A DNA stretch of 6,114 nucleotides from Dehalococcoidia bacterium (GCA_016783225.1 JADHWZ010000127.1:1-6114), one strand, 5' to 3'. Shown: positions 1 through 5,810, counted from the first letter of the stretch. A program made the numbers and translations. Notes: a model not told the origin generated them from the letters alone.

Positions 1-608
1 TTGCGATGTGCTCGAGACACTATTATCTGCGGTCCCCTGGTAGTCCTGATCACCTCCAAGAGATACAGTTTGAGTCTTTGCCCAATACGATAGCGCTCGT
101 TGTGCACCTGTTCGCCGCTTGGAAGTATTGCCTCAGCCTTGCCTAGGTCAATGTGGATCTGCTCTGGGGTAATACGCTGCACCATTCCAGTGACGATGTC
201 GCCCTCTTTGCCAGTGAACTCCTCGTAGATAGCATGGTGCTCGGCCTCATGTAACCGTTGCAGAATTACCTGTCTTGCTGTCTGAGCAGCAATCCGCCCG
301 GCATTCGGAGGTGTGGACTCTATGTTGACGACCTCGCCAATTTGAGCGGTCCTGTCGATTTCTTTGGCTTCAGTGAGTGATATTTCGTTAAGCAGGTCAG
401 TTGGCGTCTCGACTACTGTTTTCTTGACGTAGACTTTGACTTCGCCGGTGGTGGGATTGATCTTGGCTGAGATATCCTGGCCAGGGGCAAAAGCATCTTT
501 CCTATAGGCGGAGACGAGTGCTGACTCTACCGCGGCCAGGACTACTTCTCGGGGCAGATGTTTCTCTGCCGCGAGCTGAGTAAGCGCAATCACGAATTCG
601 CTTTTCAT
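1..608 (-). CDS. nusA: Transcription termination/antitermination factor NusA, N-terminal part (cut by window edge)
   Basis: My reverse-strand translation from the ATG at 608 gives 202 codons open to the window edge, beginning MKSEFVIALTQLAAEKHLPR. Residues 1 to about 125 match the NusA N-terminal domain, which contacts RNA polymerase near the RNA exit channel. It includes a helix with AAVESALVSAYRK and the conserved stretch around AGRIAAQTARQVILQRL (103-119). Residues about 134-200 form an S1 RNA-binding domain (GKEGDIVTGMV, then LPSGEQVHNERYRIGQRLKLYL), ending in the typical RGPQIIVSR. The KH domains lie beyond position 1. NusA is a cytoplasmic elongation factor that modulates pausing, intrinsic termination and antitermination. 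The usual rimP neighbour is not directly upstream; uppS is, 272 bp away. The start is fixed by the family N-terminus and a G-rich Shine-Dalgarno (618-622). That site and the start codon sit in a hairpin, and a promoter and terminator-like hairpin lie further upstream. Confidence 0.96.
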   Translation of the reverse strand, partial: MKSEFVIALTQLAAEKHLPREVVLAAVESALVSAYRKDAFAPGQDISAKINPTTGEVKVYVKKTVVETPTDLLNEISLTEAKEIDRTAQIGEVVNIESTPPNAGRIAAQTARQVILQRLHEAEHHAIYEEFTGKEGDIVTGMVQRITPEQIHIDLGKAEAILPSGEQVHNERYRIGQRLKLYLLEVIRTTRGPQIIVSRAHR

Positions 609-626
609 CGGATACCGCCCCCGATG
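606..626 (-). promoter_or_regulatory. Hairpin covering the nusA start codon, Shine-Dalgarno in its loop
   Basis: On the minus strand CATCGG (626-621) is followed by nine bases (620-612) and then CCGATG (611-606), a perfect 6 bp inverted repeat rich in G and C. The last three bases of the 3' arm are the nusA ATG. The G-run of the Shine-Dalgarno straddles the end of the 5' arm and the loop. In mRNA this would tie up the start codon. A role as a translational brake is inference; the pairing is seen directly. Confidence 0.5.
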
Positions 627-644
627 TTTCCTATTGCGTTCGTT

Positions 645-673
645 AATAAAAAAGTGGGAACTCGGCCCCACTT
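645..673 (-). terminator. Intrinsic-terminator-like hairpin in the nusA leader (possible attenuator)
   Basis: Read on the minus strand, AAGTGGG (673-667) pairs perfectly over 7 bp with CCCACTT (658-652) across an 8-base loop. It runs straight into the T-rich tract TTTTTTATT (653-645), the standard form of a Rho-independent terminator. It lies about 210 bp past the uppS stop but only about 37 bp before the nusA ATG, and downstream of a predicted nusA promoter. It could end uppS transcripts, attenuate nusA, or both. A short leader segment (GGAAC, 696-692) could pair with GUUCC (661-657) in the 3' part of the hairpin as a weak alternative fold. Confidence 0.7.
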
Positions 674-702
674 CTTCGGATGTAGTCTTAGGTTCCTAGC
701 GT

Positions 703-731
703 ACTATAACATAACTACGACAGAAATGCAA
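703..731 (-). promoter_or_regulatory. Predicted sigma70-type promoter for nusA
   Basis: Minus strand: TTGCAT (731-726) as -35, exactly 17 bases, then TATAGT (708-703) as -10 (5 of 6 matches to TATAAT). The -35 is weak (TTG retained). Transcription would begin near 696, giving a leader of about 88 bases that contains the terminator-like hairpin and the start-codon hairpin before nusA. Confidence 0.5.
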
Positions 732-880
732 GTCAGTGTCAGCTTCGGCAGCCCCATCGCTTGTTGCTCCTGCCACCCGTGCACTTGAATCGGCGAGTCT
801 GCCAGTGATGTCATGAACTTCAAGTTACCCAATGAAGAAGAACCCGTACCAAACAGCTTCAGCCCAGCATCTTATGCCGC

Positions 881-1597
881 TCAGTCCCGAGCCAAGCTGC
901 CAAACCGACGTTGCCGTTGGCCGTAGGCAGCAAGAGCATTGTCAAGCTCTTTCCTGTCGAAGTCAGGCCATAGGATTGGCATGAAATAGATTTCTGCATA
1001 GGCAGCCTGCCACGTTAGGAAGTTGCTAAGCCGGGTTTCGTTACCTGTACGGATAATCAAGTCAGGGTCAGGCATACCAGCAGTGTAGAGGTGCTGGCTC
1101 ATAACGGTTTCATCTATATCCTGCGCCGGAATACCATCTAGGATGAGACGCCGAGTTGCCTCTACAATCTCATCCCTACCGCCGTAATTAAAAGCTAGGC
1201 CAAGAGTCATCCTGGTATTATTCTGAGTCAGCTTCACAGTTCGCCTTATTCCATCCTGTATTCTTGACGGTAGTCCGTTTAGCTTGCCCACGTGGCGGAT
1301 TTTTATGCCGTTTTTCTGGGCGACGCTGAGCCCTTCATCAAGCCTTCCCGCTAGCAGCTGTAGCAGCCCGCTTACCTCGGCTCGCGGTCGGCTCCAATTC
1401 TCGGTTGAGAAAGCGTATAAGGTGACGTAGGGGATCTTATATTCGGCACAGGCTTCAACGATATGTTGGGCCGTGGTTGCGCCCTGCTTGTGGCCGGCCA
1501 GTCTGGGCAATCCTCGTTGCTCGGCCCATCGGCCGTTTCCGTCCATGATGATGGCTACATGCTCCGGCAGTCGGTTCAAACGTGCTGGCGGTGTCAT
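881..1597 (-). CDS. uppS: Undecaprenyl diphosphate synthase (cis-prenyltransferase)
   Basis: Cis-prenyltransferase that condenses isopentenyl diphosphate onto farnesyl diphosphate to give the C55 lipid carrier of cell-wall synthesis; it works at the cytoplasmic face of the membrane. All family signatures are present, numbered from the ATG at 1597 (238 aa, close to the usual 230-255). They are HVAIIMDGNGRWA with catalytic Asp19 and Trp24, His36 in GHKQGA, FSTENWSRP (63-71), and PDLIIRT-x3-TRLSNF with Arg183, Arg189 and Ser191, followed by Glu202 in AYAEIYF and LWPDF. The common RTGGE/RTSGE is RTGNE here, with the catalytic residues unaffected. The frame could begin at an ATG at 1615, but only the ATG at 1597 has a Shine-Dalgarno (GGAG at 1607-1604, 6-base spacing) and the family N-terminus is variable, so 1597 is preferred. 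It lies 164 bp after a geranylgeranyl-reductase family gene, probably co-transcribed. Identity is very secure; the exact start less so. Confidence 0.96.
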   Translation of the reverse strand: MTPPARLNRLPEHVAIIMDGNGRWAEQRGLPRLAGHKQGATTAQHIVEACAEYKIPYVTLYAFSTENWSRPRAEVSGLLQLLAGRLDEGLSVAQKNGIKIRHVGKLNGLPSRIQDGIRRTVKLTQNNTRMTLGLAFNYGGRDEIVEATRRLILDGIPAQDIDETVMSQHLYTAGMPDPDLIIRTGNETRLSNFLTWQAAYAEIYFMPILWPDFDRKELDNALAAYGQRQRRFGSLARD

Positions 1598-1651
1598 TCC
1601 GGGCTCCACTTTCATGGGAATCTACGTAGCCGCAACTGTGCCAACTCCTGG

Positions 1652-1696
1652 TTATCGTCCTCGGCCAGCCCAGGTGCAGTTGTTCTTAAGCTGCAC
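1652..1696 (-). CDS. Possible 14-codon leader peptide upstream of uppS
   Basis: A GTG at 1696 (or TTG at 1699) follows a strong purine-rich Shine-Dalgarno, GGAGGAGAGG (1710-1701). It opens a short frame VQLKNNCTWAGRGR that ends at TAA (1654-1652), 54 bases before the preferred uppS start. The GTG lies in the 5' arm of a 7 bp hairpin. A good ribosome binding site with no large gene behind it is what suggests a leader peptide. No codon run points to a specific amino-acid sensor, and the site could be fortuitous. Confidence 0.25.
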   Translation of the reverse strand: MQLKNNCTWAGRGR

Positions 1697-1697
1697 C
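1673..1697 (-). promoter_or_regulatory. Hairpin in the uppS leader
   Basis: Minus strand: GGTGCAG (1697-1691), an 11-base loop, then CTGCACC (1679-1673), a perfect 7 bp inverted repeat. No T-tract follows on either strand, so it is not a terminator. It overlaps the start of the possible leader peptide and sits 75-100 bases before uppS. It could affect uppS translation or mRNA stability; function is unknown. Confidence 0.4.
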
Positions 1698-1761
1698 AAG
1701 CCTCTCCTCCAGATGTCTCAAGTTTTTCCTTTTGTGGTATTGTCAAGTGCGTCCTGCTGAG

Positions 1762-2958
1762 TTAATCACGTATGACTGCACTACGCCTAGAGAGCGCCCC
1801 AATCGCCTGGACAGGAGCACTGACGGCCAGATGCCTAAGCAGCCTCAGGATGAGCCCACTATGCCAATCGAAGGAGAAATCCTCCGTCTCAGCTACGAGC
1901 TGGGATATGCCGTTGTTACGTGCAAAGCTGTGGAGGTGCTCAATCTGCCAATTGCCTAGCCTTTCATATAAGTGACGTGCCCAGTGGCCAATTCGAAGCT
2001 CTCTGCTTAGCCTGGCTCGCCATTCCTTATGATAGGAAGCTAGCCTGGATTCAGAGAAGTCGTTGGCAAGAAATGCCTGGTGAAGGCAACCGGCGGCTAT
2101 ATCAGCGCACAGGAGACCGTAATATATGCCGCCACCGGTAGTTGGCTTAACCTGACCGGCTGCCTCACCAACTACCAGTACCCGGTCCGCGTATGTTCTG
2201 GGGAGCGGGCGGAGGGGAATGACACCGTAAGTCGGAGTGGCTTCAGTTGAGGTTATTTTGCCTTGGGCTTTCAGGTTTGATACCAGCTTGTCCAGATGCT
2301 CCTCTGGGCGTTGGCGTGTCATGAGCCCAGCCAGGCCTCCGCCATTTCTGGCAGGCACAAGCCACGCAAAACCACCTGGAGCCAGGGTGTGGTCGATATA
2401 GACCTCCACCTCGCCCGGGACGCTCATACCTATCTCGGTTTGGGCCCCGATGATGAAGTCAGTTATCTTGCCCAGGCCAAGCTTCTCAGGCAGGGGTGAG
2501 CCAAAGCCAGTAGCAATGGCCGCTGTCTTGGCTTCAAATGATCTGTTCTGCTCACAGCCGTCTGCTTCCACTCGAAGGTGATCTGCTCCCATTTGGATAT
2601 TTGTCGCCTGGGTGCTGAAGAGGTACTGGACGCCAGCTTCCTGAGCGCGGCTGGCCAGTGTTTGGTCAAGGGCTGCCCGGTCAATAACATAGCCTACTTT
2701 ATGTTGCCGCCACAGCCTGAGTGAGTTGCCTGAGGGACCGAAGAACGTGGCTGAACTGGCTTGACCGATGATGAGGTTACCATCAATACCTAGCAGGTCA
2801 AGGCATTCTCTGCCGACGATTCCGGTACAGCAGATATCCTGACCGGCAGATGCCTTCTTCTCCAGCACGAGCACCTTGTAGCCGAACTGGGCCAACCTGG
2901 CGGCGAGATAGCTTCCAGCCGGCCCACCGCCAATTATGACAGTGTCATACAACTTCAT
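1762..2958 (-). CDS. Geranylgeranyl reductase family FAD-dependent oxidoreductase
   Basis: A 398-residue flavoprotein of the geranylgeranyl reductase family (ChlP/BchP, archaeal GGR and MenJ-type enzymes), whose members reduce isoprenoid double bonds. The N-terminal FAD-binding fold is clear: DTVIIGGGPAGSYLAARLA (glycines 10, 11, 12 and 15) with Glu33 at the end of the second strand for the FAD ribose. Cys43-Cys44 in CCTGIVG lie where archaeal GGR carries its conserved cysteine. GGFAWLVP (195-202) resembles the substrate-site Y/F-x-W-x-F-P motif. The second FAD motif is VLVVGEAAGQVKPTTGGGI (260-278), with GEAAG in place of the usual GDAAG. The C-terminal 100 residues are variable helices with no clear transmembrane segment. 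The start has a moderate site (AAGGAA, 2975-2970, 11-base spacing) and fits the family start just before the first strand. Two promoters lie upstream and uppS downstream, suggesting a polyprenyl substrate. The specific substrate (polyprenyl phosphate, menaquinone tail or another prenyl lipid) cannot be told from sequence. Confidence 0.9.
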   Translation of the reverse strand: MKLYDTVIIGGGPAGSYLAARLAQFGYKVLVLEKKASAGQDICCTGIVGRECLDLLGIDGNLIIGQASSATFFGPSGNSLRLWRQHKVGYVIDRAALDQTLASRAQEAGVQYLFSTQATNIQMGADHLRVEADGCEQNRSFEAKTAAIATGFGSPLPEKLGLGKITDFIIGAQTEIGMSVPGEVEVYIDHTLAPGGFAWLVPARNGGGLAGLMTRQRPEEHLDKLVSNLKAQGKITSTEATPTYGVIPLRPLPRTYADRVLVVGEAAGQVKPTTGGGIYYGLLCADIAAGCLHQAFLANDFSESRLASYHKEWRARLSRELRIGHWARHLYERLGNWQIEHLHSFARNNGISQLVAETEDFSFDWHSGLILRLLRHLAVSAPVQAIGALSRRSAVIRD

Positions 2959-3080
2959 CGCCTAAACGGTTCCTTGGCCAATGTCGGCGGAGCAAAGCCA
3001 ACTCCTTCTCCCATTCGTCCCGGTGGCATGATAGTGGGGTGCTAGAGGCAATCCGGGGAAATAAGAGTGGGGTGATGAGG

Positions 3081-3111
3081 AGTATAGGAACTAGGGCCTT
3101 CTGGTTGTCAA
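3081..3111 (-). promoter_or_regulatory. Second predicted promoter upstream of the geranylgeranyl reductase gene
   Basis: Minus strand: a perfect TTGACA (3111-3106), then 19 bases, then TATACT (3086-3081, 5 of 6). The spacer is 2 bases longer than ideal, which lowers confidence. It lies about 120 bp before the reductase ATG and just downstream of the stronger-spaced promoter at 3135-3163, giving a tandem arrangement. Confidence 0.4.
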
Positions 3112-3119
3112 GTTTCATT

Positions 3120-3129
3120 CCAAATTTGG
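3120..3129. promoter_or_regulatory. Palindrome CCAAATTTGG at a predicted transcription start (possible operator)
   Basis: A perfect 10 bp palindrome begins 5 bases downstream of the TATAAT box at 3135-3140, so it covers the expected start point of that promoter. A symmetric site there is a typical position for a dimeric repressor. No known regulator is assigned to it. Confidence 0.3.
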
Positions 3130-3134
3130 TGCAA

Positions 3135-3163
3135 ATTATACCTAGCTGCTACCCAAGTTGCAA
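3135..3163 (-). promoter_or_regulatory. Predicted sigma70-type promoter for the geranylgeranyl reductase (and probably uppS)
   Basis: Minus strand: TTGCAA (3163-3158, 4 of 6) as -35, exactly 17 bases, then a perfect TATAAT (3140-3135). Transcription would start near 3128, in the 375 bp gap between the SDR stop and the reductase start. The rest of this gap (2959-3080 and 3164-3333) shows no coding potential I can support and no clear terminator for the SDR operon. Confidence 0.6.
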
Positions 3164-3333
3164 TGCTTGGCCTCAGCGCTCGTTGGGGCTATGAGTGAGC
3201 ACCTGTTACAGCCGTTAGCGTCGCCGAAGCTAGACAGGTAAACGGGCCCACAAAGATGCTGCTTGCCGAGGGCCAACCGTGAGCCCCCAAGGATGGTGCT
3301 ACGCCAGGCCACAATCCAGGTACAGGGCGCCGG

Positions 3334-5301
3334 TCAAAAGAACTGGACTATGGCCTTCCCAAAGACGGGCCCGACTAAGTTGCGCATGAATGGAAGGAAA
3401 CCCGAACCATATTGCCTGGTCAACTGTCTGGAATAGTCCTTGAGGTAGTCAACAAAGGTGTTTCGCTGGAAGCGAAGGAGTTTCTGGGCCTTGGCGGTAT
3501 CATACCAGTCCAGGTAATACGGCTTCGTGGTGAATTTGTGAGCGGGTGGTACGGGTAACCCCATAATCCCCAGTATAGCCTTGATCATGTCCTTGTACAG
3601 CATCCGCTGTTCGGGACCACCGCTAATGACCAGCGTGTTTCCCTTTGCAGTGTGGAAGTTCTTGACGGCATTGAGTATCGCTAACGCCGTGTCGTCCGGA
3701 TGGCAGTATTCAATACGATTGCTCAGTGGAACAGTGAACATGCGCTTGAGGTCGCTTACTCCGAACGCGAGGTACATGGTTGCGGTAAGGCGCAGAATCG
3801 CATAGTCGATCCCTGATTTCTTGATAAGGTTCTCGGCTTGAAGTTTGGTCTCCCCGTACGCCCCGCGAGGACGGGGATCCGTCCTGTCCGGGCATAACGG
3901 TTGGCTTGCGTTGGGAGTTGGGCCGAACGCGGCTACCGAGGAAGTAAACACGAAAGGAATATTGCCACCTCTTTCCTTGATCAGGTCCACGATTGTCTTG
4001 GTGCCGCCCACATTCACCTTGGCAGCGAGCTGAGGCTTCTCGTAGGCTACGGGAGGCAGGATACCAGCCATGTGTACCACTGCGTCTACCCCTTGCAAAG
4101 CCTTGCGAACTGAGTCAGGTTCGGTTATGTCTCCCCATGCAATTTCGGCTTTTCCGTCGAGTTGTCTGATGCTCTTCCTGTTGCGTGGAGTGTCAAGGTC
4201 GAATAAGCGCACCCTGAGCCCATTTTGCAGGAATGTCTTGCAGACGGTTATGCCCAAGCGGCCGGCTCCACCCGTAATCAGTACATTCATTTGATCCTCC
4301 TTGTCGCGGTGACGTTTATGTTCATTGCCAAAACTGGGCGCCGATTTGGGCAAGCCCATTTGCCGTAGTATTAACCAGTTGCGTACCCGGTCAGGCGCGA
4401 ATCTGGCAAGCAATGCCATGAATCTGGCGTCGTGGCCAACAATGTAGCGGGTCTTTGGTCTCCGGGAGGTCAGTGCATGTGCAACGGCCTCGGCCACGAG
4501 GTGAGCAGGGACTGCAGTCCTGACCATTTTGTCTGCGGCGTCACGCGCGGCAGCGAAGGCAGGGCCATAGAGGTCGTGCGCCTGACGGGGAAGATTCCTT
4601 ACGCTTTCCTCTGCCGCAGCTATGGACCTCTCCAGTATGGACGTGGCGACGGTACCGGGTTCGACTATGGAGACCGGGATGCACCACGCCTGAAGCTCCA
4701 TCCGAAGTGCGTCGGTGAGCGCTTCTATGGCGAACTTTGAGGCGCAGTATGGGCCCACGAATGGCATAGCCGTCCTACCTTCCATCGACCCCATGTTGAC
4801 GATGCGGCCACGACCCTTGCGCAGGAGAGGCAGAAACGCCTGTGTGACTGCGATTTGTCCAATCACATTCACCTCGAATTGCTCCCGGATCTTGGCAACA
4901 GGCAGGAATTCAAGGGGCCCAGCAACGGCGATACCCGCATTGTTGACCAAACCGGCTAGTCCGGCCCCTGCAACGGAGTTGGCTACGGTCTGTGCGGCGG
5001 ACATGATAGAGGCAGCATCAGCAATGTCCATAACAATAGGGGTTAGCGCACCGGATGCCCTTTGTTTCAGAGCGTCACCGTCTGTTGCCTTGCGCACGCC
5101 GGCGAAGACCGTGAACCCCAGCTTGTCCAGGTGAAGTGCGCATGCTTCTCCGATGCCCCTGGCTGCTCCGGTCACCAGCACTGCTCCTGTGATCGCCGTT
5201 TTGTTCGCATTCACTGAACCAACCTCCTGTGTTACAAGACCCGTGTACTGGGACTTTGTTCTCTTAGCCATCTCGTGTAACGCCCGGATAGCTGAACTCA
5301 T
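3334..5301 (-). CDS. Tandem SDR protein: classical short-chain dehydrogenase fused in frame to an extended SDR (epimerase-like)
   Basis: One open frame of 655 codons encodes two Rossmann-fold oxidoreductases. The first (about 38-320) is a classical SDR: TGAARGIG cofactor loop (44-51), Arg70 after strand 2 (suggests NADPH), Asp92, NNAG (120-123), and an intact tetrad Asn145, Ser172, Tyr185, Lys189 (YCASK). The second (338-655) is an extended SDR of the NAD-dependent epimerase/3-beta-HSD type: TGGAGRLG (343-350), acidic Asp368 (suggests NAD), HMAG (410-413), SS at 454-455, and Tyr482 with Lys486 (YGETK). Each half has normal full length for its family, with a polar linker (about 320-337). The ATG at 5301 overlaps the marR stop as ATGA and has AGGTGA (5313-5308) upstream. 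A GTG at 5214 with CAGGAGG would give a more typical SDR N-terminus. Met338 has its own strong ribosome site, so a separate second enzyme is possible. Substrates are unknown. A lost stop or a sequence error near 4300 could also explain the join. Confidence 0.87.
   Translation of the reverse strand: MSSAIRALHEMAKRTKSQYTGLVTQEVGSVNANKTAITGAVLVTGAARGIGEACALHLDKLGFTVFAGVRKATDGDALKQRASGALTPIVMDIADAASIMSAAQTVANSVAGAGLAGLVNNAGIAVAGPLEFLPVAKIREQFEVNVIGQIAVTQAFLPLLRKGRGRIVNMGSMEGRTAMPFVGPYCASKFAIEALTDALRMELQAWCIPVSIVEPGTVATSILERSIAAAEESVRNLPRQAHDLYGPAFAAARDAADKMVRTAVPAHLVAEAVAHALTSRRPKTRYIVGHDARFMALLARFAPDRVRNWLILRQMGLPKSAPSFGNEHKRHRDKEDQMNVLITGGAGRLGITVCKTFLQNGLRVRLFDLDTPRNRKSIRQLDGKAEIAWGDITEPDSVRKALQGVDAVVHMAGILPPVAYEKPQLAAKVNVGGTKTIVDLIKERGGNIPFVFTSSVAAFGPTPNASQPLCPDRTDPRPRGAYGETKLQAENLIKKSGIDYAILRLTATMYLAFGVSDLKRMFTVPLSNRIEYCHPDDTALAILNAVKNFHTAKGNTLVISGGPEQRMLYKDMIKAILGIMGLPVPPAHKFTTKPYYLDWYDTAKAQKLLRFQRNTFVDYLKDYSRQLTRQYGSGFLPFMRNLVGPVFGKAIVQFF
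4288..4302 (-). promoter_or_regulatory. Internal ribosome binding site and ATG for the second SDR domain
   Basis: Minus strand: AAGGAGG (4302-4296), five bases, then ATG (4290-4288), which is codon 338 of the long frame. It begins MNVLITGGAGRLG, exactly where an extended SDR normally starts. This is the best Shine-Dalgarno in the window yet lies inside an open frame. In the neighbouring frame the same ATG overlaps a TGA as ATGA, the usual junction of two coupled genes, so a 1-base shift upstream would restore two separate genes. Confidence 0.75.
5212..5229 (-). promoter_or_regulatory. Alternative ribosome binding site and GTG start for the first SDR domain
   Basis: Minus strand: CAGGAGG (5229-5223), eight bases, then GTG (5214-5212), codon 30 of the long frame. 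Starting here leaves about ten residues before the cofactor-binding strand VLVTGAARGIG, the usual layout of a classical SDR. The upstream ATG at 5301 would add 29 residues with no recognised function. Confidence 0.5.
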
Positions 5302-5783
5302 GGAGAGTCACCTTCATGGTCGGGCTGCAAACCTCCCGTTGTCGCCGTCGCAGCCTTCAGCAGCGCCTCCAGCGCCTGGGCCAATAGCAGGAGATCGGGC
5401 GCGTCTACTGCCTCGAGGAGTTCCCTGCTCCTGTCTTGGGATGATTGCCATAGGTCGTCCACGAGTTTGTGCCCATTCTCCGATAGATGACATAGGACCA
5501 CTCGTCTGTCTTCAGGGTGGCCCTCGCGTGATACAAATCCTCGTTCAACCAGTCGATCAATCACTCCTGTTGCGGTGGCCAGGCTCACGCCGAGACCGGA
5601 AGCGATGGTGCTCATGCGCACCGGACCGCTGAGGAAGATAAGCAGTACCACCTTGAGTTGGGGCATAGTCAGGTCAAGATTGAGTAGCTCCCTGGGCAAC
5701 GTCGGAAGCAAGGTCCGGAATATGTCTGCGCCGAGCTGAAGGATGTACTCAACGCGCTCTTGCTTTTGCGAATCGGCTGCCAT
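5298..5783 (-). CDS. MarR-family transcriptional regulator
   Basis: A 161-residue winged helix-turn-helix regulator of the MarR family, normally a dimer that represses by binding a palindromic operator and lets go on ligand or redox signals. Numbered from the ATG at 5783: N-terminal dimerisation helices (about 6-35), LTMPQLKVVLLIFLSGPVRMSTIASGLGVSLATATGVIDRLVERGFV (38-84) as the HTH with its recognition helix, then the wing REGHPEDRRVVLCHLSENG (86-104) with the family's Asp-x-Arg pair (DRR). C-terminal leucine-rich helices complete the dimer interface. The frame extends to a TTG at 5834, but the ATG at 5783 has AGGGGG (5795-5790) 6 bases upstream and the extension would run through the inverted repeat of the control region, so 5783 is chosen. 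The stop overlaps the SDR start by four bases (ATGA), implying one operon that this protein most likely controls. Ligand unknown. No cysteine occurs in the N-terminal region, so redox sensing of OhrR type is unlikely. Confidence 0.93.
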   Translation of the reverse strand: MAADSQKQERVEYILQLGADIFRTLLPTLPRELLNLDLTMPQLKVVLLIFLSGPVRMSTIASGLGVSLATATGVIDRLVERGFVSREGHPEDRRVVLCHLSENGHKLVDDLWQSSQDRSRELLEAVDAPDLLLLAQALEALLKAATATTGGLQPDHEGDSP

Positions 5784-5810
5784 CTCAGACCCCCTAGCTA
5801 AGTTTGGTCG

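Noticed and set aside
558..788. Plus-strand 76-codon frame over the nusA start and leader
   Set aside because: It is antisense to nusA codons and its control hairpins, and its cysteine/histidine-rich sequence resembles no protein.
760..830. TTCAAGT-containing stretch as a possible tRNA T-loop
   Set aside because: The flanking bases do not form a 5 bp T-stem, and no anticodon or acceptor stem can be built around it.
1741..1746. A perfect TTGACA on the minus strand just after the reductase stop, as a uppS promoter
   Set aside because: No -10-like hexamer lies 16-18 bases downstream (ACTTGA and neighbours), so a promoter is not supported.
2945..3118. A 57-codon minus-strand frame starting MKLDNQKALV and overlapping the reductase start by 14 bases
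   Set aside because: It runs through the second promoter, has only GGA directly against its ATG as a ribosome site, resembles nothing I recognise, and its proline/arginine-rich tail looks like translated non-coding DNA.
3344..5632. Plus-strand open frames lying over the SDR and MarR genes (for example 4715-5134 and 5153-5632)
   Set aside because: They are antisense to genes with intact catalytic and DNA-binding motifs, and their translations show no family features.
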